Counted from the stretch's first letter, positions 39,114-50,145 are shown. The stretch is DNA of 64,000 nucleotides from Neorhizobium galegae bv. orientalis str. HAMBI 540 (GCF_000731315.1 NZ_HG938354.1:248001-312000), one strand, 5' to 3'. Translations and numbers: made by a program. The notes: a model not told the origin generated them from the sequence alone.

Positions 39114-40388
39114 ATGAAACATATCGTGTCACTTACAATTCTGGCCTCGACGGTGCTGGCGTTTGCCTCGCCGGTGCTTGCCCAGACGGTTTTCGTATCC
39201 ACCCAGCTTCGCCCGATCGAGGAGGCGACCGTGGTCCGGCAGGATCTTTTGAAGGATGCCGGCAAGGTCGACTACGTGGTCGAGGAGCCGCCGCAGTTTG
39301 CGGTGCGCATGCAGGCCGAAGCGCAGGCCGGCAAGCACACCGTCAGCCTCGTAGGCGCGCTGCATGGCGAGCTTTCGCCGCTCGCCGACAAGGGCCAGCT
39401 GGAACCGCTCGACGAACTTGCCAAGAAGCTCGCCGCCGGCGGCATGCCGCAATCGGTTCTTGATCTCGGCAAGCTCGGCAAGCCCACGCAGCAGTATATT
39501 CCGTGGATGCAGGCGACCTATGTCATGGCCGCCAAGAAGGAAGCCCTGCAATACCTGCCGAAAGGTGCGGATATCAATGCGCTGACCTACGACCAGCTGA
39601 TCGAGTGGGGCAAGAACATGCAAGCTGCCACCGGCCAGCCGCAGATCGGTTTCCCGGCTGGTCCGAAGGGCCTGATGGCGCGTTATTTCCAGGGCTATTT
39701 CTATCCGTCCTTCACCGGCGGCGTAGTGCGCACCTTCAAGAATGCAGATGCTGCAGCCGGCTGGGAGAAGCTGAAGGCGCTCTGGGCCTATGTCACCCCG
39801 AACTCCACCAATTACGACTTCATGCAGGAGCCGCTGGCCTCGGGCGAAGTCATGGTCGCCTGGGACCATGTCGCCCGCCTGAAGAGCGCCATCTCGGCCG
39901 CGCCGGATGACTATGTCGTCTTCCCGGCACCGGCCGGCCCCAAGGGCCGCGGCTACATGCCGGTTCTGGCCGGGCTTGCGATCCCCAAGGGCGCACCGGA
40001 CACGGCAGGGGCCACGAAGGTCATCGAAATGCTGACGACGCAGAAGACCCAGCTGCTGACGGCTTCGAAGGTCGGCTTCTTCCCGACCCTCAACGTCCAG
40101 CTGCCGCCGGACCTCGACAAGGGCGTGGCGCTTCTCGCCGGTGCGGTCACCAAGACGCAGGCTTCCAAGGACGCCGTGATCTCGCTTCTCCCGGTCGGCC
40201 TCGGCGACAAGGGCGGCGAATTCAACAAGGTCTACATGGACGCCTTCCAGCGCATCGTGCTGCAGAACGAGCCCGTCGCCGACGTGCTCGCCAAGCAGGG
40301 CGCCACCATGGCCAAGCTGATGACCGACGCCAAGGCGCCCTGCTGGGCTCCGGACGCCAAGAGCGACGGCGCCTGCCCGGTTCAATAG
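39114..40388 (+). CDS. Sugar-binding protein of a CUT1 ABC importer (SBP family 1)
   Basis: A 424-residue periplasmic receptor. ATG at 39114 with GGAGGAGAAG upstream; signal peptide MKHIVSLTILASTVLAFASP with cleavage after VLA. Family 1 features: LQPIEEA-like N-terminus (LRPIEEATVVRQDLLK), AEAQAGKHTVSLVGALHGEL, LEPLDELAKKLAAGG, YIPWMQATYVMAAKKEALQY and VYMDAFQRIVLQNEPVADVL. The receptor serves the permeases downstream, separated from them by a hairpin. Confidence 0.9.
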   Translation: MKHIVSLTILASTVLAFASPVLAQTVFVSTQLRPIEEATVVRQDLLKDAGKVDYVVEEPPQFAVRMQAEAQAGKHTVSLVGALHGELSPLADKGQLEPLDELAKKLAAGGMPQSVLDLGKLGKPTQQYIPWMQATYVMAAKKEALQYLPKGADINALTYDQLIEWGKNMQAATGQPQIGFPAGPKGLMARYFQGYFYPSFTGGVVRTFKNADAAAGWEKLKALWAYVTPNSTNYDFMQEPLASGEVMVAWDHVARLKSAISAAPDDYVVFPAPAGPKGRGYMPVLAGLAIPKGAPDTAGATKVIEMLTTQKTQLLTASKVGFFPTLNVQLPPDLDKGVALLAGAVTKTQASKDAVISLLPVGLGDKGGEFNKVYMDAFQRIVLQNEPVADVLAKQGATMAKLMTDAKAPCWAPDAKSDGACPVQ

Positions 40389-40418
40389 GCACCATCCGAC
40401 AAGCCTCCCAAGGCTGAT

Positions 40419-40446
40419 GGCATCCGGGCGCGAATGCCCGGATGCC
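40419..40446 (+). other. Strong intercistronic hairpin after the binding-protein gene
   Basis: GGCATCCGGGC (40419-40429) and GCCCGGATGCC (40436-40446) form a perfect 11-bp stem with a 6-nt loop. No T-run follows. It very closely parallels the hairpin at 15643-15669. Confidence 0.7.
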
Positions 40447-40567
40447 AAATCCGAAGGAGCGGGAGCAGCGGACTGCAAGATGCCTGGATTCCGTTCCGAT
40501 ACGGTGGCGGAGAGAGGAACAAGTCGATGTATGATCAATTCTCAAAGCCCCCTTGCGAGGGCAATCG

Positions 40568-41419
40568 ATGACCCAGAACCGACCCTGGATCCCCTATCTG
40601 CTGATCCTGCCGTCAGTCGCATTTCTGGCTCTGCTCTTCGTCGTGCCGCTGGTGCAGACGATCTGGCTGGCTCTCTCGGACAATGGCGCGCCTTCGCCGG
40701 CGAATGCCGAGCGCATGGTGACCGATATCAATTTCACCCGTTCGGTCAGGAATACCTTTCTGCTGACGATCGTCGTCGTGCCCGTGCAGATCGCCATCGC
40801 GCTTGCCATGGGCACCATGGTCGCCAAGGTCGGCCGTGGCCGCGAGACCATTCTCTGGATCTGGACCATCCCGCTTGGCATTTCCGACCTCGCCGCCGGC
40901 CTCGTCTGGCTGTCGATCCTGCAGAATACCGGCTATTTCAACTCGCTCCTCTTCAGCCTCGGTGTGATCGGCCGGCAGGCGAGCTGGTTGTCCTACCAGA
41001 CGCCGGTCGCGCTTTTCATCGCCATCGCAGTTGCGGAAATCTGGCGCGGCACGGCGATCGTCATGGTCATCATCGTCGCCGGCCTCAACCAGGTGCCGAA
41101 GGAGTTCAAGGAAGCCGCCGAGATCTTCGGCGCCGGCCCATGGACGCGCTTCTGGCGCATCACCCTGCCGCTGATCCGGCCGGCCCTGCAATCGGCGCTG
41201 ATCCTACGCACCGTACTCGCCTTCGAGGTGTTCGCAGTGGTCTACGCGCTCGGCGGGCGCAATTTCCCGGTCCTCGTCGGCGAGGCCTATAATTGGCAGA
41301 ACCAGAACCAGAACTACAGCGTCGCGGCGGTCTACGCGGTGCTGATTATGATCATCTCGCTTGCCGCGACTCTGATCTATCTGAAGGCCCTGAAAGTCGA
41401 TCCGGAGCGCCTGCCATGA
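40568..41419 (+). CDS. Sugar ABC transporter permease, MalF/UgpA type
   Basis: A 283-residue permease with six hydrophobic segments. Start ATG at 40568; GAGGG is upstream. Typical motifs: YLLILPSVAFLALLFVVPLV, the coupling loop QVPKEFKEAAEIFGAGPWTR then FWRITLPLIRPAL (EAA motif), and FAVVYALGGRNFP. It is coupled to the next permease by an ATGA overlap (41416-41419). Confidence 0.94.
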   Translation: MTQNRPWIPYLLILPSVAFLALLFVVPLVQTIWLALSDNGAPSPANAERMVTDINFTRSVRNTFLLTIVVVPVQIAIALAMGTMVAKVGRGRETILWIWTIPLGISDLAAGLVWLSILQNTGYFNSLLFSLGVIGRQASWLSYQTPVALFIAIAVAEIWRGTAIVMVIIVAGLNQVPKEFKEAAEIFGAGPWTRFWRITLPLIRPALQSALILRTVLAFEVFAVVYALGGRNFPVLVGEAYNWQNQNQNYSVAAVYAVLIMIISLAATLIYLKALKVDPERLP

Positions 41420-42273
41420 GTTCGGAAACCATGAGCACGACGGAGACCGCTTCCCGTCCCGCAAGCTTCGTCTCCTCCCGCCGCTGGCTCCTCTGGAGCG
41501 GCATTGCAGCGCTCTGCGCCTGGGTTCTGGTGCCGATCTATCTGGTGGCGCTCGGGGCGCTCGGCGGTCGCCAAGGCGTCTATATCTGGCCGAAGACAGG
41601 CTTGCCGACCGGGATTTCGCTCGAACCCTTCATTCTGTTCCTGAAAACCGAAGGCGTCGTCCAGTCGTTTCTCAACTCACTGGGGGCAGCCGGCATCACG
41701 GTGGCGCTTTCCATACTGCTGGGCGCGCCGGCCGGCTATGCACTGGCCCGCTACGATTTCCGGGGCAAGGACAGCTACCGGCTTCTGGTCCTGCTGACCC
41801 GCGCCTTTCCCTTAGCGATCCTGGCGCTGCCGCTCACCGTCTCCTTCATCCGGCTCGGGCTCTATGACACGATCATCGGCGTCGGCCTGATCCACACGGT
41901 GCTGGCGCTGCCCTTTGCGGCGCTTGTCACCCAAGGCATATTCCTTGGCGTGCCGAAGGAACTCGAAGAGGCCGCCTGGGTGTTCGGCTGCACCCGCGTC
42001 CAGGCCTTTTTCAAGGTGGTCGCGCCGCTGGCTTTGCCCGGCATCGTCGCCACGGCCGTGTTCGCCTTCGTCATCTCCTGGAACGAGGTGTTTGCCGCCT
42101 CGGTGCTGACGGTGCGCAACCGCACGCTCACGGCCTATCTGCTGACGGTGCTGTCGGAAAGTCCGATGCATTACCGCTTTGCCGGCGGCTTGATGCTCAT
42201 TCTCCCTTCCGTTGTCTTCATCTTCGCGGTCAGGCGTTACCTGTTCGCGATCTGGGGCATTTCCTCCAAATAA
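41416..42273 (+). CDS. Sugar ABC transporter permease, MalG/UgpE type
   Basis: A 285-residue permease. The start overlaps the stop of the MalF-type gene. Motifs: hydrophobic segment LLWSGIAALCAWVLVPIYLV, NSLGAAGITVALSILLGAPAGYALARY, coupling loop GVPKELEEAAWVFGCTRVQA and SWNEVFAASVLT near the C-terminus. With the upstream permease it forms the heterodimeric channel. Confidence 0.94.
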   Translation: MSSETMSTTETASRPASFVSSRRWLLWSGIAALCAWVLVPIYLVALGALGGRQGVYIWPKTGLPTGISLEPFILFLKTEGVVQSFLNSLGAAGITVALSILLGAPAGYALARYDFRGKDSYRLLVLLTRAFPLAILALPLTVSFIRLGLYDTIIGVGLIHTVLALPFAALVTQGIFLGVPKELEEAAWVFGCTRVQAFFKVVAPLALPGIVATAVFAFVISWNEVFAASVLTVRNRTLTAYLLTVLSESPMHYRFAGGLMLILPSVVFIFAVRRYLFAIWGISSK

Positions 42274-42286
42274 CGGGACCATCGAC

Positions 42287-43345
42287 ATGGCCAATATTGT
42301 CATCGACCGCATCCGCAAGAGTTTCGGCGCTTTCCAGGCGCTGAAGGAGGTCTCGCTGACGATCAACGATGGCGAGTTCGTGTCGCTGCTCGGACCGTCG
42401 GGCTGCGGCAAGACTACGCTCCTGCGCATCATCGCCGGTCTCGAAACCTCGACCTCGGGCGATGTCCGCATCGGCGACCGGTCGATCATAGGGCTGGCGC
42501 CCAAGGATCGCGGGCTGGCGATGGTCTTCCAGAACTATGCGGTCTTCCCGCATATGACGGTCTACGAAAACGTCGCCTTCGGCCTGCGCATGCAGAAGGC
42601 GGACGATGCGCGGGTGAAGGCGCAGGTGGAAAAGGCGGCCGGCCTGCTGCATATCGAGCCGTATCTCGACCGTTATCCGAACAAGCTTTCGGGCGGCCAG
42701 CGCCAGCGTGTGGCGGTCGCCCGCGCGCTGGCCGTCGAGCCGAAGGTGCTGCTGATGGACGAACCGCTCTCCAATCTCGACGCCCTGCTGCGGCTTGAAA
42801 TGCGCACCGAACTGAAAACCGTGCTGCAATCGGCGGGTACGACGACGATCTATGTCACTCACGACCAGACCGAGGCGATGGGCCTGTCGGATCGTATCGC
42901 GGTCATGCACAACGGCGTCGTCGAGCAGGTCGGTCATCCGGTCGAGATCTATAATCATCCGGCGACACGTTTCGTCGGCGGTTTCATCGGCAATCCTCCG
43001 ATGAACTTCATCAAGGTGTCGGTCTCGAACGGCCACGTGGCGGCGGGTGCTGAACAGCTCGCGGTGCCGGAAGATGTCGGCAATGAAATCGTGCTTGGGC
43101 TGCGTGGCGAGGCGGTCGAACTGGCGCCGCTGCCGCAGGGGATCGAGATGAAGGTACGGGTCGCCGAGCCGATGGGGTCGCACCTCTTGCTGACCGGCTC
43201 GATCCACGACCAGCCGGTGCGGGTTATCCTGCCTGCGTCCGAAACCGTGAGGAGCGGCGACACGATCGGCCTGAAGCTCGACCGCAAGCGCATCATCTGG
43301 CTTTCGCCCGAAAGCGGCAAGTCCCTTCCAGCCGTTTCGGCCTGA
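42287..43345 (+). CDS. Sugar ABC transporter ATPase, MalK/UgpC type
   Basis: A 352-residue CUT1 ATPase. Walker A GPSGCGKTT, Q-loop MVFQNYAVFPH, signature [15 protein letters not shown], Walker [14 protein letters not shown] and switch His IYVTHDQTEAM are all present, followed by the TOBE regulatory region (FIGNPPMNFIKV). Start ATG at 42287, 13 bp after the permease stop. It energises the importer formed with the two permeases and the receptor at 39114. Confidence 0.95.
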   Translation: MANIVIDRIRKSFGAFQALKEVSLTINDGEFVSLLGPSGCGKTTLLRIIAGLETSTSGDVRIGDRSIIGLAPKDRGLAMVFQNYAVFPHMTVYENVAFGLRMQKADDARVKAQVEKAAGLLHIEPYLDRYPNKLSGGQRQRVAVARALAVEPKVLLMDEPLSNLDALLRLEMRTELKTVLQSAGTTTIYVTHDQTEAMGLSDRIAVMHNGVVEQVGHPVEIYNHPATRFVGGFIGNPPMNFIKVSVSNGHVAAGAEQLAVPEDVGNEIVLGLRGEAVELAPLPQGIEMKVRVAEPMGSHLLLTGSIHDQPVRVILPASETVRSGDTIGLKLDRKRIIWLSPESGKSLPAVSA

Positions 43346-43364
43346 GCATACCGGAGTACCCGAC

Positions 43365-44621
43365 ATGAACGTGCATATCACCGAGGCGAAGCGCATCCTC
43401 GTCGCCAACGACCGCGGCGGCTATACGGTGCCAACCGACAGGCTCTACCCGTTCCAGTGGAACTGGGACTCCGCCTTCGTCGCCATGGGTTTCGCGCTTT
43501 ACGATACCGACCGTGCCTATCGCGAGCTGGAACGGTTGATCGAGGGCCAGTGGGCGGACGGCATGATCCCGCATATCGTCTTCCACCAGCCGAGCGACAC
43601 CTATTTCCCGGGTCCGAACGTCTGGCGCACCCGTCACACGATCCCGACCTCCGGCATCACCCAGCCGCCGGTCTTTGCGATCGCGCTGCGCAAGGTCTTC
43701 GAGGCGGCCGGCAGCGGCGCAGAGGCCCGCACCCTGCCGCTCTACGAGGCCGCGCTGAAATGGCATCGCTGGTGGTATTCCGCACGCGATCCGGAAGGCA
43801 CCGGCCTGGTCGCCCTGCTGCATCCTTGGGAAAGCGGCAGCGACAACTCGCCGGCCTGGGACATCGCGCTCGCGCGCGTGCCGACCACCACCGACACGCC
43901 GGTCGTGCGCAAGGACACCGGCCATGTGAACGCCTCGATGCGTCCGCGCGACGAGGACTATAACCGCTTCATCCACCTGGTCGACACCTATGCCGCCTGC
44001 GGCTGGGATCCCGCAATGCAATGGGGAAAGGCACCGTTCAAGGTGGCCGAGATCCAGACCACCGCTATCCTGCTGAAGGCCGGCGAGGACCTCGAACATC
44101 TCGCCCGCGAATTCGGCCGGACGGAGGACGCCGCCGAGATCGCCGCCTTCAACGACCTCACCCGCAAGGCGATACTCGCGCAGTGGCGCCCGGCCCTGTC
44201 ACGCTTCGTCTCCCGCGACCTGATCTCCGGCGAGGATGTCGAAGCCGCGACACAGGCAGGCTTCATCCCCCTTCTGTCGCTCGATCTTGAAAAGAACATC
44301 GCCGATGCGCTGGTCGATGAGATGAAGGCCTGGTCGAAGGGCCTCAAGGTCGCCTTTCCGACCACCAAACCGGGCATCGCAGGCTGGGAACCGAAACGCT
44401 ACTGGCGCGGCCCGGCCTGGGCGATCATCAACTGGCTGCTGATCGACGGCTTCAAGCGCAACGGTCATCCGGAAGCGGCGGAAGAGCTGCGCAGATCGAC
44501 GGTCGCGGCGATCGAGGCGGAAGGTTTTGCCGAATATTTCGACCCGGTAACGGGCGAAGGCTGCGGCGGTCTCGGCTTTTCCTGGACGGCCGCCGCTTAT
44601 ATGTGGCTTGCTTGGACGTAA
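43365..44621 (+). CDS. GH63-like alpha-glycosidase (mannosyl/glucosylglycerate-hydrolase-like)
   Basis: A 418-residue cytoplasmic (no signal peptide) glycosidase with an (alpha/alpha)6-barrel pattern. Features shared with GH63 enzymes and bacterial mannosylglycerate/glucosylglycerate hydrolases: QWNWDSAFVAMG (31-42), GQWADGMIPHIVFH, ESGSDNSP (156-163; Asp160 the probable general acid), YWRGPAWAIINWLL (346-359) and EYFDPVTGEGCGG (390-402; Glu390 a candidate base). Start ATG at 43365. As the last gene of the LacI-ABC operon it likely cleaves the imported alpha-glycoside. The substrate is inferred, not proven. Confidence 0.8.
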   Translation: MNVHITEAKRILVANDRGGYTVPTDRLYPFQWNWDSAFVAMGFALYDTDRAYRELERLIEGQWADGMIPHIVFHQPSDTYFPGPNVWRTRHTIPTSGITQPPVFAIALRKVFEAAGSGAEARTLPLYEAALKWHRWWYSARDPEGTGLVALLHPWESGSDNSPAWDIALARVPTTTDTPVVRKDTGHVNASMRPRDEDYNRFIHLVDTYAACGWDPAMQWGKAPFKVAEIQTTAILLKAGEDLEHLAREFGRTEDAAEIAAFNDLTRKAILAQWRPALSRFVSRDLISGEDVEAATQAGFIPLLSLDLEKNIADALVDEMKAWSKGLKVAFPTTKPGIAGWEPKRYWRGPAWAIINWLLIDGFKRNGHPEAAEELRRSTVAAIEAEGFAEYFDPVTGEGCGGLGFSWTAAAYMWLAWT

Positions 44622-44763
44622 GGTTCACAGGCGTGGCCTGCCGCGCCATCAGGCGGAACTGGCCCGGGTTCCCGACACCTGATCTTGCTAACCGGCTGCG
44701 GTGTACGGTTGTGCTTTAGGAAGTGTGGACTCTTGGGTTTCCAAGGCTGAGCAAATCAGATTC

Positions 44764-44788
44764 ATGACTGTCTTTTGGAGACAGTCAT
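44764..44788 (+). repeat. Perfect hairpin overlapping the start codon of a truncated IS transposase
   Basis: ATGACTGTCT (44764-44773) and AGACAGTCAT (44779-44788) form 10-bp arms with a 5-nt loop; the ATG of the transposase scrap (44787) lies in the right arm. Structures near the start that restrain transposase synthesis are known in insertion sequences. Confidence 0.55.
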
Positions 44789-44862
44789 GGGTGTTTTGGA
44801 TCGTGTAATCCCTCGGGACGAGCAGCGGGAGCGGATATCGCTCCGCATCGTTGGTGACGGGC
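44787..44862 (+). pseudogene. N-terminal scrap of an IS5-type transposase
   Basis: The frame from ATG 44787 reads MGVLDRVIPRDEQRERI, then SLRIVGDG, closely matching the first 25 residues of IS5/IS1031-group transposases (usual form VLDRLIPRDEQWERIAPHIIGD). Beyond this point the sequence changes to RTX-like coding DNA, so the element is cut off. The left IS end probably lies near 44724. It is a solo end or scar left after rearrangement. Confidence 0.5.
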
Positions 44863-44964
44863 GCCGCCGCCTTCATCTTCAACATCGATAGCGACCAGGA
44901 CACGATTGCCGATTTCGGTGCCGTGACGGACAAGGTTCAACTTGGAGGACTTGATGAGCCGATG
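44851..44964 (+). pseudogene. Fragment of an RTX/hemolysin-type calcium-binding protein
   Basis: VTGAAAFIFNIDSDQDTIAD, then FGAVTDKVQLGGL, matches the C-terminal part of RTX proteins (usual form GADxFVFN..DTIxDFxxxDKIQLxG). Only about 35 codons remain, joined directly to the IS5 scrap. The rest of 44622-45048 shows no gene. Confidence 0.5.
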
Positions 44965-45048
44965 TGCAGGACGGATTTAAAGCCACGGGCTTTCTGCCGT
45001 GCAGATCGGCGCGTTCCTCCTTGCGGGTTCCAAACTCTGAAGCAGCGC

Positions 45049-46008
45049 TTAAAGCGCCGTAGGCTGAGACGAGCGCTTTCTGCCCAAGCTCCTGGACAGA
45101 TCGTGCGCTGGCTTTTCCACATAACGATAGAAGGGATAGACCATCGCAAGCGCCAAGCCGGTGACCAGCAGAGGGTTTCTGAGACCTCGATGTTCAAGTT
45201 CGAATGCGGCAATCGCATGTATCAGATAGATGGAAAAGCAGGCCTTCCCGATCTTTTCCATTGCCTGTATTGCATGACCACGCTCGGCGCTGGACGCTTC
45301 AGCCAGCATCCATCCCCCCGCCAAAGCGGCGAAAGGCGTCATCGTCAGGTAGTATCCGGCTGGTGTGTTTATAGTTGCCCAATATAAGACTGATGCCGTG
45401 AAGGCAGTGCCGGCTCGCCAGAGCCAGATGCTCCCAAGGTTCATCCCGCTGCGATAGTGCTGGGCAATAAAGCAGCCAATCAACCAGGCAGGCAGGCCCA
45501 CAAGCCAGTTCAGGCCGGCGCCGTAAATGTGAGCGTTTCCGTATTCGTCAGAACCTAGCGCCAACACGATGACGTAAGAGACAACAACGGACGCCAGGAT
45601 CATCTTCGGCCAGCCAATCTTTCGGGAAAGCGGGAGAAAGATCGGGTAGAGCGAATAATAGATCATCTCGCACACCACCGACCACAGGATATAGCCGTCG
45701 ATCGGGTTGTAGGCGCGGATGCCCGCCAATTGAGCCCAGATAAACGCGGCTAGCGTGGGAAGGCCTATCCGAACAAAGCGCCTCTTGAGGAACGTCGTCG
45801 CGACAAGGTCAGCGTCTCGGAACGGGAAATGAATGCAGAACCCCGAGATGACAAAAAACGCTATGACCGCGGGGTGGCCGGTAAAGATGTATTTCGTCAG
45901 GCCGGGCATGCTAGGGCTCAGCAAATGAGCGAAGACCACTGACAGGGCCGCCAACGCGCGGGCGGTGTCAATCCCAGAGATATGCATTCGTTGTCGGCGG
46001 GGTAGCAT
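45049..46008 (-). CDS. Acyltransferase 3 family membrane protein (OafA/NodX/ExoZ-like)
   Basis: A 319-residue protein with about ten hydrophobic segments. Family hallmarks: DTARALAALSVVFAHLL at the N-terminus with the catalytic-type His, IAFFVISGFCIHFPF, and LKRRFVRIGLPTLAAFI (the RR..RI motif). These enzymes O-acetylate surface or exported glycans such as exopolysaccharide or Nod factor. The ATG at 46008 gives MLPRRQRMHISG; ATG 45987 is an alternative and neither has a clear Shine-Dalgarno. It stands alone downstream of a mobile-element scar. Confidence 0.88.
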   Translation of the reverse strand: MLPRRQRMHISGIDTARALAALSVVFAHLLSPSMPGLTKYIFTGHPAVIAFFVISGFCIHFPFRDADLVATTFLKRRFVRIGLPTLAAFIWAQLAGIRAYNPIDGYILWSVVCEMIYYSLYPIFLPLSRKIGWPKMILASVVVSYVIVLALGSDEYGNAHIYGAGLNWLVGLPAWLIGCFIAQHYRSGMNLGSIWLWRAGTAFTASVLYWATINTPAGYYLTMTPFAALAGGWMLAEASSAERGHAIQAMEKIGKACFSIYLIHAIAAFELEHRGLRNPLLVTGLALAMVYPFYRYVEKPAHDLSRSLGRKRSSQPTAL

Positions 46009-46305
46009 GAGAGTCCACTAGCAGAAGTTCTCTCTGAATGGAACGGTACGCTCGCAGTTCATATCTTGAGACACAACTTATAAATTTAGACGGCAGCACA
46101 GCATGTTTTGGCTCACTGTGGCGGTCGACGCAAAAAGCATGATGACTTTGGTGATAGTGAAACTGCCTCACGTGGCTGTATAGCTTCCAGTCACCTCTTC
46201 TGGGCACCATTCCGATTTGATCCCTACCAAGATCAAATACTTAACGCCTTTCCACACAAGTGCGCGTGGCCCGCCGGCTCCCTTCGGGAGCGGCTTCGCT
46301 GCGTC
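46009..46305. other. 297-bp gene-free region between acyltransferase and OxyR genes
   Basis: No gene is supported. A compact hairpin GCTCCC-TTC-GGGAGC (46277-46291) lies just past the end of the leftward oxyR gene and may help termination, though no T-run follows. Confidence 0.35.
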
Positions 46306-47223
46306 TCAAGGCCGCATTGCATACTGTTCGCGCACCGTATCGGCTGAGCGGCGCACTACTTCGGAAATCTGCAGGAGTTGGGTGACGAGAGGCGTCGAAT
46401 GGCGCCAGATCATTCCGATCGTGCGGGACGGCCGGGGCGTCTGGAAGCGCGAGATCGAAACCTGCGCCGAGCGCGTTTCCAAAGGCACTGCCATTTCCGG
46501 GATCAGGGTGATGCCGATGCCGGCGCTGACCATCTGGACCAGGGTGGACAAAGAGCTGCCTTCCATGACTTCCCGGGCGCGGGTCGATCCTATCTTGCAG
46601 AACGATAGGGCCTGATCGCGAAAACAGTGGCCTTCCTCCAGCAGCAGCAGGCGCATTTCGCGTAGTGCCTCTCGTTCGGGGACGGGCTTGCCTTCGTCCT
46701 CGCGTCGCCGGACCAGCACGAACTCCTCGTCGAACAGTTTGAGCTCGGTCAGGAACGGTTCCGATACGGGCAGGGCGACGATTGCCAGATCCAGTTCGCC
46801 CTGTGCCAGTTCCTGGACCAGTTTTGCCGTCTGCGTCTCGCGCACCTGCAATTCGATCCCGTCGAACGTCCTGTTCAGGTCGTTGATGATCGCCGGCAGC
46901 AGATAGGGCGCGATCGTCGGGATGATGCCGATGCGCAGGCGCGCCAGGAACGGATCGCGCGACGCGCGGGCGAGGTCCGCCAGTTCGTCCACCGCCCGCA
47001 GGATATCGCGAACCCGCAGCGCAAATGTCTGACCAAAGGCGGTGAGTTTCACTTCGCGCGCATTCCGCTCGAAGAGATCGCCGCCCAATTCCTGTTCGAG
47101 TTCCTTGATCTGCATCGACAAAGCCGGCTGGGAAATCGCGCAGGCATCGGCGGCGCGGCGGAAGCGGCCGTCCCGCGCCAGGGCCTCGAAATAACGGAGC
47201 TGTTTCAGTGTGACGTTCTTCAT
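46306..47223 (-). CDS. oxyR: OxyR, peroxide-sensing LysR-family activator
   Basis: A 305-residue LysR protein: winged helix (residues 1-62; TLKQLRYFEALARDGRFRRA) and effector domain. The redox Cys pair of OxyR is present as EEGHCFRDQALSFC with Cys200 and Cys209, matching Cys199/Cys208 of the E. coli protein; an H2O2-formed disulfide switches it on. It is divergent from katG, 208 bp away, which it should control. Start ATG at 47223. Confidence 0.95.
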   Translation of the reverse strand: MKNVTLKQLRYFEALARDGRFRRAADACAISQPALSMQIKELEQELGGDLFERNAREVKLTAFGQTFALRVRDILRAVDELADLARASRDPFLARLRIGIIPTIAPYLLPAIINDLNRTFDGIELQVRETQTAKLVQELAQGELDLAIVALPVSEPFLTELKLFDEEFVLVRRREDEGKPVPEREALREMRLLLLEEGHCFRDQALSFCKIGSTRAREVMEGSSLSTLVQMVSAGIGITLIPEMAVPLETRSAQVSISRFQTPRPSRTIGMIWRHSTPLVTQLLQISEVVRRSADTVREQYAMRP

Positions 47224-47231
47224 AACCTCAA

Positions 47232-47285
47232 CTTATCGCGGCGATCAGTAAATCCAACTTAAATTTATGAGGCGCTTCCGATAAG
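47232..47285. promoter_or_regulatory. oxyR-katG divergent region with a CTTATCG/CGATAAG inverted repeat
   Basis: CTTATCG (47232-47238) and CGATAAG (47279-47285) sit 47 bp apart centre to centre, close to the oxyR start. The spacing suits paired OxyR dimers, but the repeat does not match the E. coli ATAG consensus, so the assignment is tentative. Confidence 0.35.
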
Positions 47286-47344
47286 AAGGATCCAAGGGAG
47301 GGTGCGCGTGACCATGATCCTTGCTCGAAAGGCGGGGACGATAG

Positions 47345-49615
<2,271 letters not shown>

Positions 49616-49627
49616 TCGATAAAAATC

Positions 49628-49664
49628 GCCCGGACGTGGCTCAGCTACGTCCGGGCATCTTTTT
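49628..49664 (+). terminator. Rho-independent terminator of katG
   Basis: GCCCGGACGT (49628-49637) and ACGTCCGGGC (49647-49656) form a perfect 10-bp stem with a 9-nt loop, followed by ATCTTTTT. It lies 12 bp after the katG stop. Confidence 0.9.
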
Positions 49665-49689
49665 CAATGCTGATTTAACCCCGGGTTTT

Positions 49690-50145
49690 TCAGGTCGGCA
49701 CGAAGGCCGAGGCGATCGCCAGCACGAATCCGAGGATCGTGGCGCAGACGGACAAGGCCTCGCGCGTCTTTTCGGAACTGACGCTCCACCCCTCGCTGGT
49801 CAGATACCGCGCGATCAGGCCCAGCGAAAGCAGGCCGACGCAACCGAGGAAAGCGAAGAAATAAATTCCGTATTGCATGTTGGAGATCTTCTTGGTCAGC
49901 AATTCGGTGATCCCGACCAGTGTCGAAAGCGACAACAACAGGCTGCCGATGATCAGGTATTCCGCGTGTCGCGACCTGACCGCCGAATAGAGCGACAGGA
50001 TCGTGAACAGGAATCCCACCAGAACAATCGCGATATAATTGCCGCTGACATGGCCCGTCGCGGAGATCGACATGAACACCGATGTCAGGACGAACAGCGC
50101 GGCCGTGAAAAGGATCTTGTATTTCGAGTTGAAAAACTGGCGCAT
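49690..50145 (-). CDS. Hypothetical four-helix membrane protein
   Basis: A 151-residue protein with four hydrophobic segments (about residues 10-27, 36-55, 64-84 and 93-112, with a possible fifth at 130-148). The short charged loop SEGWSVSSEKTREALS separates the last two. No functional motif is recognised. The ATG at 50145 gives MRQFFNSKYKILFTAALFVL; the Shine-Dalgarno is unclear. It lies 128 bp downstream of SURF1 in the same direction and convergent to katG. Cofunction with the oxidase is only a guess. Confidence 0.7.
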   Translation of the reverse strand: MRQFFNSKYKILFTAALFVLTSVFMSISATGHVSGNYIAIVLVGFLFTILSLYSAVRSRHAEYLIIGSLLLSLSTLVGITELLTKKISNMQYGIYFFAFLGCVGLLSLGLIARYLTSEGWSVSSEKTREALSVCATILGFVLAIASAFVPT

